Part shown: in pieces, positions 35,259 to 44,285 of the stretch
Position numbering within the stretch: position 1 is the stretch's first letter
Layout: every line of letters starts with the position of its first letter
Source of the DNA: Paenibacillus polygoni
Lineage (GTDB): Bacteria; Bacillota; Bacilli; Paenibacillales; Paenibacillaceae
Reading direction: 5' to 3'
Length of the DNA: 64,000 nucleotides
Assembly (NCBI RefSeq): GCF_030263935.1
Contig: NZ_CP127162.1
Location: 1,497,501-1,561,500 of the forward strand
Program-made: the position numbers and the translations under genes
The notes under the pieces: model-generated
Database searches by the model: none
Told to the model about the DNA's origin: nothing
The model's input: the letters and a program-made list of their open reading frames with translations, nothing else

Positions 35259-37154
35259 ATGAATATTTTTGAACGCGTAGCTGAATTTCGTGAGGAAACC
35301 GATCGATTGTCATGGACGGGGACATTTAAAGACTATATTCAGATTTTGCAAAAGGATCCTACGCCTGCAATGACTGCTCATGCCAGAGTGTATGAAATGA
35401 TCAAATCGTATGGTGTGGAAGAAAAAAATGGTCATAAACGGTATAAGTTTTTTGAACAACAAATTTTTGGACTAGACCGCAGTGTAGAAAGATTAGTTGA
35501 GGAATATTTTCACTCCGCAGCGAGAAGGCTGGATGTCCGAAAACGAATTTTGCTCTTAATGGGTCCGGTCAGCGGCGGAAAGTCTACACTTGTCACGTTG
35601 TTAAAACGCGGGTTGGAGCAATTCTCACGAACAGATAAAGGAGCGGTTTACGCCATAGAAGGCTGCCCTATGCACGAAGATCCGCTGCATTTGATTCCTC
35701 TTGAACTAAGACCCGAAGTAGAGAAAGAGCTTGGGGTACGAATCGAAGGAAACCTATGCCCTTCTTGCCAGATGCGCCTTCGTACAGAATACGATGGAGA
35801 TATTGAACAAGTTCGAGTAGAACGCGTCTTTATATCAGAGGACAGCCGTGTGGGTATTGGAACCTTCAGTCCTTCAGATCCAAAATCGCAGGATATCGCT
35901 GATCTCACCGGCAGTATTGATTTTTCAACCATCACAGAATATGGTTCTGAATCAGATCCAAGGGCCTATCGGTTTGATGGAGAACTCAATAAGGCGAACC
36001 GCGGACTCATGGAGTTCCAGGAAATGCTGAAATGTGATGAGAAATTTTTATGGAATTTGCTTTCACTTACCCAAGAGGGGAACTTTAAGGCAGGGCGTTT
36101 TGCTCTTATCAGCGCAGATGAGCTTATCGTTGCTCACACCAACGAATCAGAGTACAAATCTTTTATATCGAATAAAAAGAATGAAGCATTACAATCCCGG
36201 ATGATTGTTATGCCGGTTCCGTATAACTTGAAAGTTTCGGAAGAGGAGAAAATTTATAAAAAGCTGATTGAGCAAAGTGACATGCGCCATGTGCACATTG
36301 CCCCGCACGCTCTTAAGACGGCTGCCATTTTCTCCATACTTACTCGTTTAAAAGAATCAAAGAAACAAGGAATGGACCTTGTTAAAAAAATGCGGATGTA
36401 CGATGGTCAAGAAGTAGAAGGATATAAAGAGGCAGATCTAAAGGAAATGCAAAACGAGTATCTTGAAGAAGGAATGACAGGAATTGATCCTCGTTATGTC
36501 ATTAACCGAATTTCAAGCGCCCTCATTAAACAAAATCTAGAGTGCATTAATGCGCTTGATATCCTCAGAGCCATTAAGGATGGTCTGGACCAGCATGCTT
36601 CTATTACGAAAGAAGAACGTGAGAAGTATCTCAACTTCATTTCGATTGCACGTAAAGAATATGATGAGTTAGCGAAAAAAGAAGTACAAAAAGCGTTTGT
36701 CTATTCTTTTGAAGAGTCCGCGAAGACTTTGTTTGAAAATTATCTTGATAACATCGAAGCGTTCTGCAATTGGACGAAAATACGTGATCCGTTAACAGAT
36801 GAAGCGATGGATCCAGATGAGCGCCTTATGCGCTCGATAGAAGAGCAGATCGGCGTATCTGAGAATGCAAAAAAAGCATTCCGTGAAGAAATTCTAATCC
36901 GGATTTCAGCATATTCGCGTAAAGATAAGAAGTTTGATTATAACAGTCATGATCGCTTAAGAGAGGCCATTGAGAAGAAATTGTTTGCAGATCTTAAGGA
37001 TATCGTGAAGATTACGACATCGACAAAGACACCAGATGCGATTCAATTAAAGCGAATTAACGAAGTCAGCTCGAGACTTATTGATGGGCACGGATACTGC
37101 CCTGTATGCGCAAATGAACTTTTACGTTATGTCGGCAGCCTGCTGAATCGTTAA
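35259..37154 (+). CDS. prkA: PrkA serine protein kinase / AAA protease family protein
   Basis: 631 residues from the ATG at 35259, which has GGGAGG 11 bases upstream and gives the same length and MNIFERVAEFREE-type start as B. subtilis PrkA; an in-frame ATG at 35232 has no ribosome site. N-terminal AAA domain with Walker A GPVSGGKSTL (about 103-112), a zinc-like pair in CPMHEDP and CPSCQMR, and a C-terminal kinase-like domain ending in GYCPVCANELL. It acts with YhbH and SpoVR, whose genes lie 4-9 kb away on the other strand. In Bacillus it affects sporulation, and work on it reports Lon-like protease activity as well as kinase activity. Confidence 0.95.
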   Translation: MNIFERVAEFREETDRLSWTGTFKDYIQILQKDPTPAMTAHARVYEMIKSYGVEEKNGHKRYKFFEQQIFGLDRSVERLVEEYFHSAARRLDVRKRILLLMGPVSGGKSTLVTLLKRGLEQFSRTDKGAVYAIEGCPMHEDPLHLIPLELRPEVEKELGVRIEGNLCPSCQMRLRTEYDGDIEQVRVERVFISEDSRVGIGTFSPSDPKSQDIADLTGSIDFSTITEYGSESDPRAYRFDGELNKANRGLMEFQEMLKCDEKFLWNLLSLTQEGNFKAGRFALISADELIVAHTNESEYKSFISNKKNEALQSRMIVMPVPYNLKVSEEEKIYKKLIEQSDMRHVHIAPHALKTAAIFSILTRLKESKKQGMDLVKKMRMYDGQEVEGYKEADLKEMQNEYLEEGMTGIDPRYVINRISSALIKQNLECINALDILRAIKDGLDQHASITKEEREKYLNFISIARKEYDELAKKEVQKAFVYSFEESAKTLFENYLDNIEAFCNWTKIRDPLTDEAMDPDERLMRSIEEQIGVSENAKKAFREEILIRISAYSRKDKKFDYNSHDRLREAIEKKLFADLKDIVKITTSTKTPDAIQLKRINEVSSRLIDGHGYCPVCANELLRYVGSLLNR

Positions 37155-37233
37155 TTCGGATATTTTGAGTGAAAATGTTGCTCGACTGTAGTACGTGTTA
37201 TCCCATCCATCCACTTTGATTTAGATTGATAAC

Positions 37234-37278
37234 AGCGTTAACTTAGGGTGACTTAACAGTTGCCTGGTTAACGCTTTT
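37234..37278 (+). terminator. Terminator after prkA
   Basis: AGCGTTAAC pairs with GTTAACGCT with extra pairing inside, then TTTTATT. Confidence 0.65.
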
Positions 37279-37411
37279 ATTATGATAAAAAAGGAAAAAT
37301 TTTGATGAAACAGGACTTTAGATCTATGTCGATCTAGGGTTTTCGTTCTATAATAATCAAAGTATGAATCGTAAATTGCACAAGAATACAGAAAGAAAGA
37401 GGAATCAAATC

Positions 37412-38425
37412 GTGATGATCAATGTTTCACAAGAAAGAAAAAAACAGCTCGATTTTATAGGACTAACAGATAGTGAATTGAAACTTCTTCATAGTCATCG
37501 TTCTGTTTTCGAGCAAATTGTGGACAAAGTTGTAGATCGTATGTATGAACATATCGGCCAAATCAAGGAACTCAGAACAATAATCGAGGGACACTCTACC
37601 ATAGAACGACTTAAAGAAACACAACGTTGGTACTTTCTATCTTTAACAGATGGAGTCATTGATGAGCCTTTTATTGAGAAAAGAATTAAGATTGGTTTAG
37701 TACATTCTCACATTGGATTAAATGCCGATTATTATCTTGGAACCTATATGGTTTATCTGGATTTAGCTACCCAGTACATGCAGGAGTTTCTTCCAGACAA
37801 TTGGTACCCTGTTATACATGCACTGACCAAGATGTTTAATTTCGATTCACAGCTTGTACTCGAAGCCTATGAAACGAAAGAAAAGGATACGATTAATGAG
37901 GTCGTAGAGGAACAGGAACTGATGTTAAAAGCTATTACGGAAGTATCTCAGAAGCTTACAGGAATGATCGACGAACTACATAGAAACACACAAGTGATTT
38001 CTGAGACTGCGAAAGAGACAGCAGCTTCACAAGAATTGGCTCATGGTTTAGTTAATGATCTGAATCAGGAAGTACAGCATATACAGAAGATGGGCACGCT
38101 TATTCGAGATATTTCAGACCAAAGTCATCTTCTTGGCTTGAATGCGGCAATAGAAGCAGCACATGCTGGAGAGAGCGGCAGGGGTTTTGAAATTGTAGCA
38201 GGCGAAATTCGCAAACTTGCAACCGGGTCTAAGAAAGCAATGGACCAAATCCAAGGAGTAGTAGATAGTATTATGACAAAGCTTGTACAAGTGAGTAAGG
38301 AATCAGATAATACAACCGGAAATACGGAAAGACAAGTTCACAGTTCCAAAGAATTAATCGCTTTTGTTGCTATGATGGAAGGCGTCTCTAAAGATTTAAA
38401 AGAGCTGCAGAAAAAGCATGTCTAG
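37412..38425 (+). CDS. Globin-coupled sensor / soluble chemoreceptor, HemAT-like, short
   Basis: About 337 residues, no membrane segment. Residues 1-170 are a protoglobin/HemAT-type sensor globin; H98 in IGLVHSHIGL aligns with the proximal haem His of HemAT. Residues 190-337 are a methyl-accepting signalling domain with the hairpin tip QSHLLGLNAAIEAAHAGESGRGFEIVAGEIRKLA. B. subtilis HemAT has about 432 residues, so the signalling helices here are about 90 residues shorter. It probably senses O2 for aerotaxis or another output. GTG at 37412 (or ATG 37415) follows AAAGAGG; the frame extends upstream to 37364 without a ribosome site. Confidence 0.85.
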   Translation: MMINVSQERKKQLDFIGLTDSELKLLHSHRSVFEQIVDKVVDRMYEHIGQIKELRTIIEGHSTIERLKETQRWYFLSLTDGVIDEPFIEKRIKIGLVHSHIGLNADYYLGTYMVYLDLATQYMQEFLPDNWYPVIHALTKMFNFDSQLVLEAYETKEKDTINEVVEEQELMLKAITEVSQKLTGMIDELHRNTQVISETAKETAASQELAHGLVNDLNQEVQHIQKMGTLIRDISDQSHLLGLNAAIEAAHAGESGRGFEIVAGEIRKLATGSKKAMDQIQGVVDSIMTKLVQVSKESDNTTGNTERQVHSSKELIAFVAMMEGVSKDLKELQKKHV

Positions 38426-38559
38426 GAAGAACATTAGAAAGCGTATTCATTAATCTATGAGGTTTTCTCGTTTTCCGCTATAATAATGAGTATGCGGGTC
38501 TATAATTACCCCAGCTGATAATGTAACGGATAAACTATGATTGATATAGAGGTGATCAA

Positions 38560-39570
38560 ATGGCATCGATACATGATGTGGCTAAAGAAGCTGGGGTTTC
38601 AGTTGCTACCGTTTCTAAGGTGCTGAATGATTATCCAGATGTAAGTGACAAAACTCGTAAAAAAGTGAATATGGTGATTGAACAGCTTCACTATCACCCT
38701 AATGTTGTCGCTCGGGGACTCGTAAAAAGAAGATCCTGGACAGTGGGCGTTCTCCTGACCGTTCCTTTTACCAATCCATTTGTTGCGGAACTGCTGGAAG
38801 GAATCAAAACAGCACTTGAAAACAGCGGATATGATCTGGTTCGGCTATCCACCCGTTTTGATGACCCCAATTATTCTTTTATCAAACATTGTCGCAGCCG
38901 CAACGTAGAAGGAGTTGTCGTGTTTGGGGTAGAGCGTGATAACCCGAGTATAGAAGAACTCCTTAATTCGGACATACCTACGATGTTCGTAGACACAGAT
39001 ATTATAGGAAAACGTGCGGGATACATTACAACGGATAACCAGAATGCAATCCAGATGAGTGTAAAGCATTTATACGAACTTGGTCATCAGAAAATTGCTT
39101 ACATTTCAGGTACCCTCGGACCGTCCATTGCGAACATGCGGCTTGAAGGTTACAAAGAAGGACTGAAAAACTGCAATTTGCCTTATGTGACATCCTATCT
39201 TGAAGTTTGCGATTATTCTTTTGACGAAGGGGCCGCAGCGATGCGACGCTTGCTTCAGTTGGAAGATCCCCCCACAGGTGTTGTCTGTACATCGGATCTA
39301 GCGGCCTTTGGCGCGATTTATGAAATAGAAAGACATGGACTTCGTGTCCCCGAGGATGTTTCGGTCGTTGGTTTTGATAACACCTATCATGCCCAAGTGT
39401 TTAAACCCAATCTGACGACAATTAACCAAAATATTTATTCTATCGGAATTAAATCGATTGAATGCCTGATTGGCCTAATTGAAAATCCTGATTTCTCACC
39501 TCCTGTTATTACAGAGCCGTCTGAATTAATTGTAAGACAGACGACAGCAAGCCCAAGTGTTTTGGTATAA
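38560..39570 (+). CDS. LacI-family transcriptional regulator
   Basis: 336 residues. N-terminal LacI helix-turn-helix (IHDVAKEAGVSVATVSKVLN, hinge VVARGLVKRRS), then a periplasmic-binding-protein-like effector domain (WTVGVLLTVPFTNPF, GVVVFGV, GHQKIAYISG, VVCTSDLAAFGA, VGFDNT). Likely ligand is a sugar or a small metabolite; no transporter or sugar gene is adjacent, so the regulon is unknown. AGAGGTG precedes the ATG by 6 bases. A long structured palindrome follows the gene. Confidence 0.9.
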   Translation: MASIHDVAKEAGVSVATVSKVLNDYPDVSDKTRKKVNMVIEQLHYHPNVVARGLVKRRSWTVGVLLTVPFTNPFVAELLEGIKTALENSGYDLVRLSTRFDDPNYSFIKHCRSRNVEGVVVFGVERDNPSIEELLNSDIPTMFVDTDIIGKRAGYITTDNQNAIQMSVKHLYELGHQKIAYISGTLGPSIANMRLEGYKEGLKNCNLPYVTSYLEVCDYSFDEGAAAMRRLLQLEDPPTGVVCTSDLAAFGAIYEIERHGLRVPEDVSVVGFDNTYHAQVFKPNLTTINQNIYSIGIKSIECLIGLIENPDFSPPVITEPSELIVRQTTASPSVLV

Positions 39571-39580
39571 ATTTTTTTAC

Positions 39581-39660
39581 AAATAAGCATTTCTAGAAAG
39601 CAGCCTTAGGCATTGACCAGAATGGTCGATAAAGGCCGCTTATTCTAGAGATGCTTATTT
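39581..39660. repeat. 80-base structured imperfect palindrome
   Basis: Outer arms AAATAAGCATTTCTAGAA (39581-39598) and TTCTAGAGATGCTTATTT (39643-39660) pair over 18 positions with one mismatch. Inside, GC-GCCTT pairs with AAGGC-GC and a tip GACCA-GAA-TGGTC closes the structure. It may be a terminator for the LacI gene with a long stem or a small interspersed palindromic element; there is no long T tract. Confidence 0.7.
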
Positions 39661-39838
39661 CTGTTAGGGGAGGTTTATTTTCACCCGAAACGCTTATTTT
39701 TAAGAAATTTGATCAAATTTTCCTGAATGTCTATCATGACGGGTACTCGCACTATATAATGGTAAAGGTAAAGTGAAGATAAGATGAATGTTCAACAATC
39801 AATTACTTATGGCTATGAATATAAAGGAGTACAATTCA

Positions 39839-40534
39839 TTGAATAAATTACTAAAATCACTTATGTTGCTGACTGCAATTATGCTGATCGGCAGTGTTGT
39901 TGTTTATGCAGAATTTAAGGGATCATCCCATTCAAATAGAGAACTAATGGAAGAAAATATAGATAACAAGCAAGAATCAGGGCAAGTGGATCAGCGGGAG
40001 AAATCGACACTACAAGCTATCGCGGAAGTGACAAATACGGAAAATCGTTTGTATATAGTACAAGAATCAGAAGGGTTTTATGAAGGGTTTATACTCAATT
40101 GGGAAAACAAAACCGCTGATTTTGATTGGAAAAGCATTGCATCGCCAGCCGCACCCGCTGAGTTATTCTCAGCTGATGTAACGGGTGATGGGACAAAAGA
40201 TGCTATCATTACACTGCCAGCAGGGTATGGAACAGGCGTGTATTTGGAGGATATTCATATCGTTAATGGAAAAACATTGCGGGAAGAGCAGGTAGAAGTT
40301 GCAGCCGATGCTGCGAAAAAGTGGTTAGTTTCGAGTACGGAGTTCATTAGCCAGGAAGAGCTTCTCCTAAATCACATTGACTACCAGATGAACGAGAAGG
40401 AGCAGCTTACCGCTTTGATTGGGGTAGCGACATCCCCCTTACAATATGTTGGAGAGCTCGCTTTGACTTATGTATATAACGATGAAAAAGAGATGTTGAT
40501 GATCGATTCCATTTCATATACTGCTTTTGAGTAA
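39839..40534 (+). CDS. Exported protein of unknown function
   Basis: 231 residues. Start TTG at 39839, nine bases after AAAGGAG, giving MNKLLKSLMLLTAIMLIGS, a signal peptide or membrane anchor; the frame extends to 39788 with no ribosome site. The exported part has an acidic linker, then a region with ADVTGDGTKDAIITLPAGYG that resembles an FG-GAP/calcium-loop repeat (DxTxDGxxD) as found in beta-propeller or VCBS proteins. No cysteine lipobox. Family not recognised. Confidence 0.65.
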   Translation: MNKLLKSLMLLTAIMLIGSVVVYAEFKGSSHSNRELMEENIDNKQESGQVDQREKSTLQAIAEVTNTENRLYIVQESEGFYEGFILNWENKTADFDWKSIASPAAPAELFSADVTGDGTKDAIITLPAGYGTGVYLEDIHIVNGKTLREEQVEVAADAAKKWLVSSTEFISQEELLLNHIDYQMNEKEQLTALIGVATSPLQYVGELALTYVYNDEKEMLMIDSISYTAFE

Positions 40535-40561
40535 AATTTTGAATAAAACATTAAATAAAAA

Positions 40562-40588
40562 AGCCCGAAGAAGATGATCTCCTTCGGG
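40562..40588 (-). terminator. Terminator for the SEC-C gene (minus strand)
   Basis: CCCGAAG pairs with CTTCGGG around an 11-base loop; on the minus strand it is followed by CTTTTTTA. The plus-strand gene at 39839-40534 converges on it. Confidence 0.75.
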
Positions 40589-40618
40589 AATCTGCCCATA
40601 TATTTAAAAACTAAGGAA

Positions 40619-41173
40619 TTAAACGGTTTGCAGTGCAAAAGACTGTTGATCAGAGAACTCAGAAAGCTGGTGCACACATTTGGAGAGGGTGCTTGCAGAA
40701 ACATCATGTTTTGCAGCTAGTTCCGAATGACTTACTGTTTTACCAAGCTTCGTTGCCGTCAAGTATTCTAGAGCTCCAGCGTAACCGCCCGGCTTACGAT
40801 AGCGAGGGGCTTCACTTTGGCTGTAGTCACTCCACAGCTTTGCCAATTGAGATTGCTGATCATACGACAGCGAGTAATCTTTTACAAGTTCCGGAATAAC
40901 CGAAGCTGCTAACTCGCGGTGCGAATCACTTTCAAAGGGGAATTCAGACAGGTCAAGTGTTTTGTCTGTAGCTGTGACGGATGTAGCTTCAACGGACTGT
41001 ACTGTTGGTGCTGGAGCTGATGTGGAAACAGCTCGTCTAGAACCTGTAATTACTTCAACCGAAGTGGCTACTCGTACATTACGTTGCTTTTCTCTGTCTT
41101 TCTCGAGGCAACATTTTTTATATTTTTTCCCACTGCCGCAGTGGCACGGTTCGTTTCTACCGATGTTGGACAA
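40619..41173 (-). CDS. SEC-C motif protein with C-terminal helix-turn-helix-like region
   Basis: 184 residues. The N-terminal SEC-C zinc motif GRNEPCHCGSGKKYKKCC matches the SecA C-terminal zinc site. A Ser/Thr/Val-rich linker (35-75) follows, then a folded domain (85-180) whose end reads like a helix-turn-helix (HSELAAKHDVSASTLSKCV) with a GGYAGALEYLTATKLGK segment. Start is TTG ending at 41173, 9 bases after AAAGGAG. It may bind ribosomes, SecB-like partners or DNA; none is shown. Confidence 0.8.
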   Translation of the reverse strand: MSNIGRNEPCHCGSGKKYKKCCLEKDREKQRNVRVATSVEVITGSRRAVSTSAPAPTVQSVEATSVTATDKTLDLSEFPFESDSHRELAASVIPELVKDYSLSYDQQSQLAKLWSDYSQSEAPRYRKPGGYAGALEYLTATKLGKTVSHSELAAKHDVSASTLSKCVHQLSEFSDQQSFALQTV

Positions 41174-41329
41174 TTTTGTTCGCTCCTTTATTCAATTGCA
41201 GATAATTCTAATGATGAGTGCTTACGATGTAACAAGCGCTGACAAAAGTAGATTATAACATATTTATCGGCTTTGTATGTATACGGGCATTAGATGACCA
41301 GTCCATCTATTATTCAATTTACCCCATGA

Positions 41330-41371
41330 AAAAGCCTGTTTCAACCCAAATTTGAGTGAAAACAGGCTTTT
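41330..41371 (-). terminator. Terminator after spoVR (minus strand)
   Basis: AAAAGCCTGTTT pairs with AAACAGGCTTTT; on the minus strand the stem is followed by TTTTTCATG. It ends the yhbH-spoVR operon. Confidence 0.75.
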
Positions 41372-41421
41372 AGCTGGAAAAAGTACAAACTGATTTGATC
41401 TCACAGAATTATAAAATGGAT

Positions 41422-42870
41422 TCAAGTTAGTAATTTTCTGTGCATTTTTTTGCCGTCAAAGGTAAACAGAACAGGTTTATCATCAATCATGGTCTCAAGA
41501 TGAACAGCGCGGCCCCATAACTTATATACGTAAGGGAGCGTACGCTCCATGTATTTTAGATCAAGCTCAATGCCTTCATACTGGTGTTTTAATACAATTT
41601 CACCTGTCCGAAGGTGATCAGCATCCTTAACAACAAGATAGGGAGATCCGCCGTTAACCCTAGCAAAGACGAGCTGATCCCGTATATTTTCCCATGACTT
41701 ATCGGTAATTTTCCAGTCAGGTCCTTTTTTCTCGAACACATATAGATCAAGGTCTTCAACCAGCTGCTTTGTCATGTAGTTACGGATGAAGGAGGTATCG
41801 GAATCATATTCACGTACTTCAAACATTTTAGCCCGGCCCCCGCCAGGAGTCCGTCCGAGTCGTTCTTGTTCATGTGAAGTTGGATGATCCCATCTTTTTT
41901 CAATGTCTTCGAAGATTTTAAGACCGAGATAATAAGGGTTCAAACTTTGTTTAGACGGCTGTACAACCGAGGCATTCAGCATCGCATATTCTACGGCTTC
42001 ATCGCTCGTCAGATCCAGTTCACGGATGATGCGCTGATGCCAATACGAAGCCCAGCCTTCGTTCATAATCTTGGTCTCCATTTGCGGCCAGAAGTACAGC
42101 ATTTCTTCGCGCAGCATGCTCATGATGTCTCTTTGCCAGTCAGTTAGTACTTCAGAGAACTCCTGAACGAACCACATGATGTCTTTTTCGGGTTCAGGAG
42201 GGAAGCGAAAGACTTGATGTGCATTTGGATCAGGATCCTCAGAGACTTTGACTCCGATATCCCAAAGGTCGTCATATCGCCCAGGCGGACGAACAGCGGG
42301 GTCTGGATTTTTTTGTTCTTTTATTTTTAGCTCCATATAGCGCTGTTTATCGAGATGCTGGGGTTTAATCAACTGTGGATCGACATGCTCCTGAATGGCA
42401 AGAACCGCATCAATGAAAGACTCGACGGCTTCTGTGCCGTACTCCAGTTCATACTGCTTAATCCGGTCTGCTGTTGCCGCCATACTTTCGACCATATTTC
42501 GGTTAGACTTGGAGAAGCGGGCGTTATTTTTAAAGAAGTCACAGTGAGCAAGGACATGGGCAACAATGAGTTTATTCTGAATAAGGGAGTTGCCGTCCAG
42601 CAAGAAGGCATAACATGGATCTGAGTTGATAACCAATTCGTAAATTTTGCTGAGCCCAAAATCATATTGCATCTTCATTTTCTGAAAGGTCTTCCCAAAG
42701 CTCCAGTGACTGAACCTGGTCGGCATGCCATACGCACCAAACGTGTAAATAATATCAGAAGGACAGATTTCATATCGCATTGGATAATAATCGAGTCCAA
42801 AGCCATTGGCGATCTCCATAATCTCGTCAATAGCATATTCCAGGTCTTTTAATTCACTTGAACTGCTCAT
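41422..42870 (-). CDS. spoVR: SpoVR family protein
   Basis: 482 residues, cytoplasmic, matching Bacillus SpoVR (stage V sporulation, cortex formation) and E. coli YcgB. Recognisable stretches: [24 protein letters not shown], the [10 protein letters not shown] motif with E and H residues, [18 protein letters not shown] and EHQEGI-like KHQYEGIEL. Biochemical function unknown. Start ATG overlaps the yhbH stop as ATGA, with GGAGG 9 bases upstream. Works genetically with PrkA and YhbH in other bacteria. Confidence 0.95.
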   Translation of the reverse strand: MSSSSELKDLEYAIDEIMEIANGFGLDYYPMRYEICPSDIIYTFGAYGMPTRFSHWSFGKTFQKMKMQYDFGLSKIYELVINSDPCYAFLLDGNSLIQNKLIVAHVLAHCDFFKNNARFSKSNRNMVESMAATADRIKQYELEYGTEAVESFIDAVLAIQEHVDPQLIKPQHLDKQRYMELKIKEQKNPDPAVRPPGRYDDLWDIGVKVSEDPDPNAHQVFRFPPEPEKDIMWFVQEFSEVLTDWQRDIMSMLREEMLYFWPQMETKIMNEGWASYWHQRIIRELDLTSDEAVEYAMLNASVVQPSKQSLNPYYLGLKIFEDIEKRWDHPTSHEQERLGRTPGGGRAKMFEVREYDSDTSFIRNYMTKQLVEDLDLYVFEKKGPDWKITDKSWENIRDQLVFARVNGGSPYLVVKDADHLRTGEIVLKHQYEGIELDLKYMERTLPYVYKLWGRAVHLETMIDDKPVLFTFDGKKMHRKLLT

Positions 42871-44033
42871 GAGACGCTGCCTCCTTCTTTGTTATGAAAA
42901 AAGGTGCGCAGGGCCTTGTATACTTCGCCCTTTTCTTTGATGACGTAGTACATGAATTGATCCATCTTGATATTCCGGTAGGCAGACATCAGCGTACTGC
43001 TTCGATTATACTGATTGACCTCACCATAACCGAACATATTGCTTCTTTTCAGCAGTTCGCCGATTAATTTAACACAGCGTTCATTATCACTGGTTAGGTT
43101 ATCGCCATCTGAGAAGTGAAAAGGGTAGATATTGTAACTTGAAGGCGGATAACGCTGATCTATAATCTCAAGGGCTTTAATATAGGCAGAAGAACAGATC
43201 GTACCGCCGCTTTCGCCGCGGGTGAAAAATTCTTCTTCGCTCACTTCTTTTGCTTCCGTATGATGGGCGAGGAAGACAATCTCTACTTTTTCGTATTGTT
43301 TCCGTAAGAACCGGGTCATCCAGAAAAAGAAGCTTCTTGCGCAATATTTTTCAAAAGAACCCATGGATCCGGATGTATCCATCATGGCAATAATGACGGC
43401 ATTAGAGTGGGGGATGACAGTATCGTCCCAAGTTTTATAGCGGAGGTCATCAGGGCTGATGTGATGAATTCCTGGGTTGCCAGTGGTTGCATTCCGCCGT
43501 AAATTTTCTAAGATGGTCCGCTTCTTGTCGATGTTAGACTGCATCCCTTTTTTACGGATATCGTTAAACTTAATACTCTGTGTTTCAATTTCTTCTTTGT
43601 CTTTTTGTTTGAGGTGGGGTAAGGAAAGCTCGGAAAACAGCATATTTTCAAGGTCTTCCATGTTAATCTCTGCCTCTACAACGTCTTGACCTGGCTGATC
43701 GCCTGCTTTTTCACCTTTACCTGGTTTTTGACTCGCAGGATCACGTCCAATGACATCGCCGACCTGACTGTCTCCATCTCCTTGGCCGACATGCTTTTGT
43801 TTTTGATAATTATAGACAAAGCGATATTCATCCAGGCTCCGAATCGGAACTTTAATGATCTGTTTACCATCGGACATAATGATATTTTCTTCTGTAATAA
43901 GGTCGGGCAGGTTCTGCTTAATGATTTCTTTTACCTTCTGCTGATGGCGCAGCTGATCTTGGTAACCTTTACGGTGAAGAGACCAATCTTCTTTCGAAAC
44001 GACAAATGAGTAAGGCTGGCGAGAATCCGGCAT
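42867..44033 (-). CDS. yhbH: YhbH-family sporulation protein (UPF0229, DUF444)
   Basis: 388 residues. DUF444 with a von Willebrand A-like fold: the metal-site motif [20 protein letters not shown], then the ARREE-like [19 protein letters not shown] and [10 protein letters not shown] segments. A long acidic/Gly linker (90-130) separates the basic N terminus. In E. coli (YeaH) and Bacillus (YhbH) it clusters with PrkA and SpoVR. The start is the ATG ending at 44033, eight bases after GGGGAGG; a GTG at 44042 overlaps the ribosome site. First gene of a two-gene operon with spoVR. Confidence 0.94.
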   Translation of the reverse strand: MPDSRQPYSFVVSKEDWSLHRKGYQDQLRHQQKVKEIIKQNLPDLITEENIIMSDGKQIIKVPIRSLDEYRFVYNYQKQKHVGQGDGDSQVGDVIGRDPASQKPGKGEKAGDQPGQDVVEAEINMEDLENMLFSELSLPHLKQKDKEEIETQSIKFNDIRKKGMQSNIDKKRTILENLRRNATTGNPGIHHISPDDLRYKTWDDTVIPHSNAVIIAMMDTSGSMGSFEKYCARSFFFWMTRFLRKQYEKVEIVFLAHHTEAKEVSEEEFFTRGESGGTICSSAYIKALEIIDQRYPPSSYNIYPFHFSDGDNLTSDNERCVKLIGELLKRSNMFGYGEVNQYNRSSTLMSAYRNIKMDQFMYYVIKEKGEVYKALRTFFHNKEGGSVS

Positions 44034-44285
44034 TCTAGGCACCTCCCCTGTAAATTGTGCGGCACAGTTTGACCTGCTGTAAATTAAGTATATTCACGGG
44101 CAGTGATGATATGTGATGACATTGATATAAAATAGAGAAGTGAAACATTTATCTTCCTATTATTGTCGTTAACTTACAGAAAATGATTCGCTTTTGCAGC
44201 GGTTCAGTGTATGATGGTTTAAAAGAGAAGAAGATAGGACCATCGTTTTCGTGCATGGTCAAAAGTGCAGGAGGGAATATAGCGC

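Noticed and set aside
43477..44009. Plus-strand open frames opposite yhbH
   Set aside because: They lie fully antisense to a well-supported gene and lack ribosome sites.
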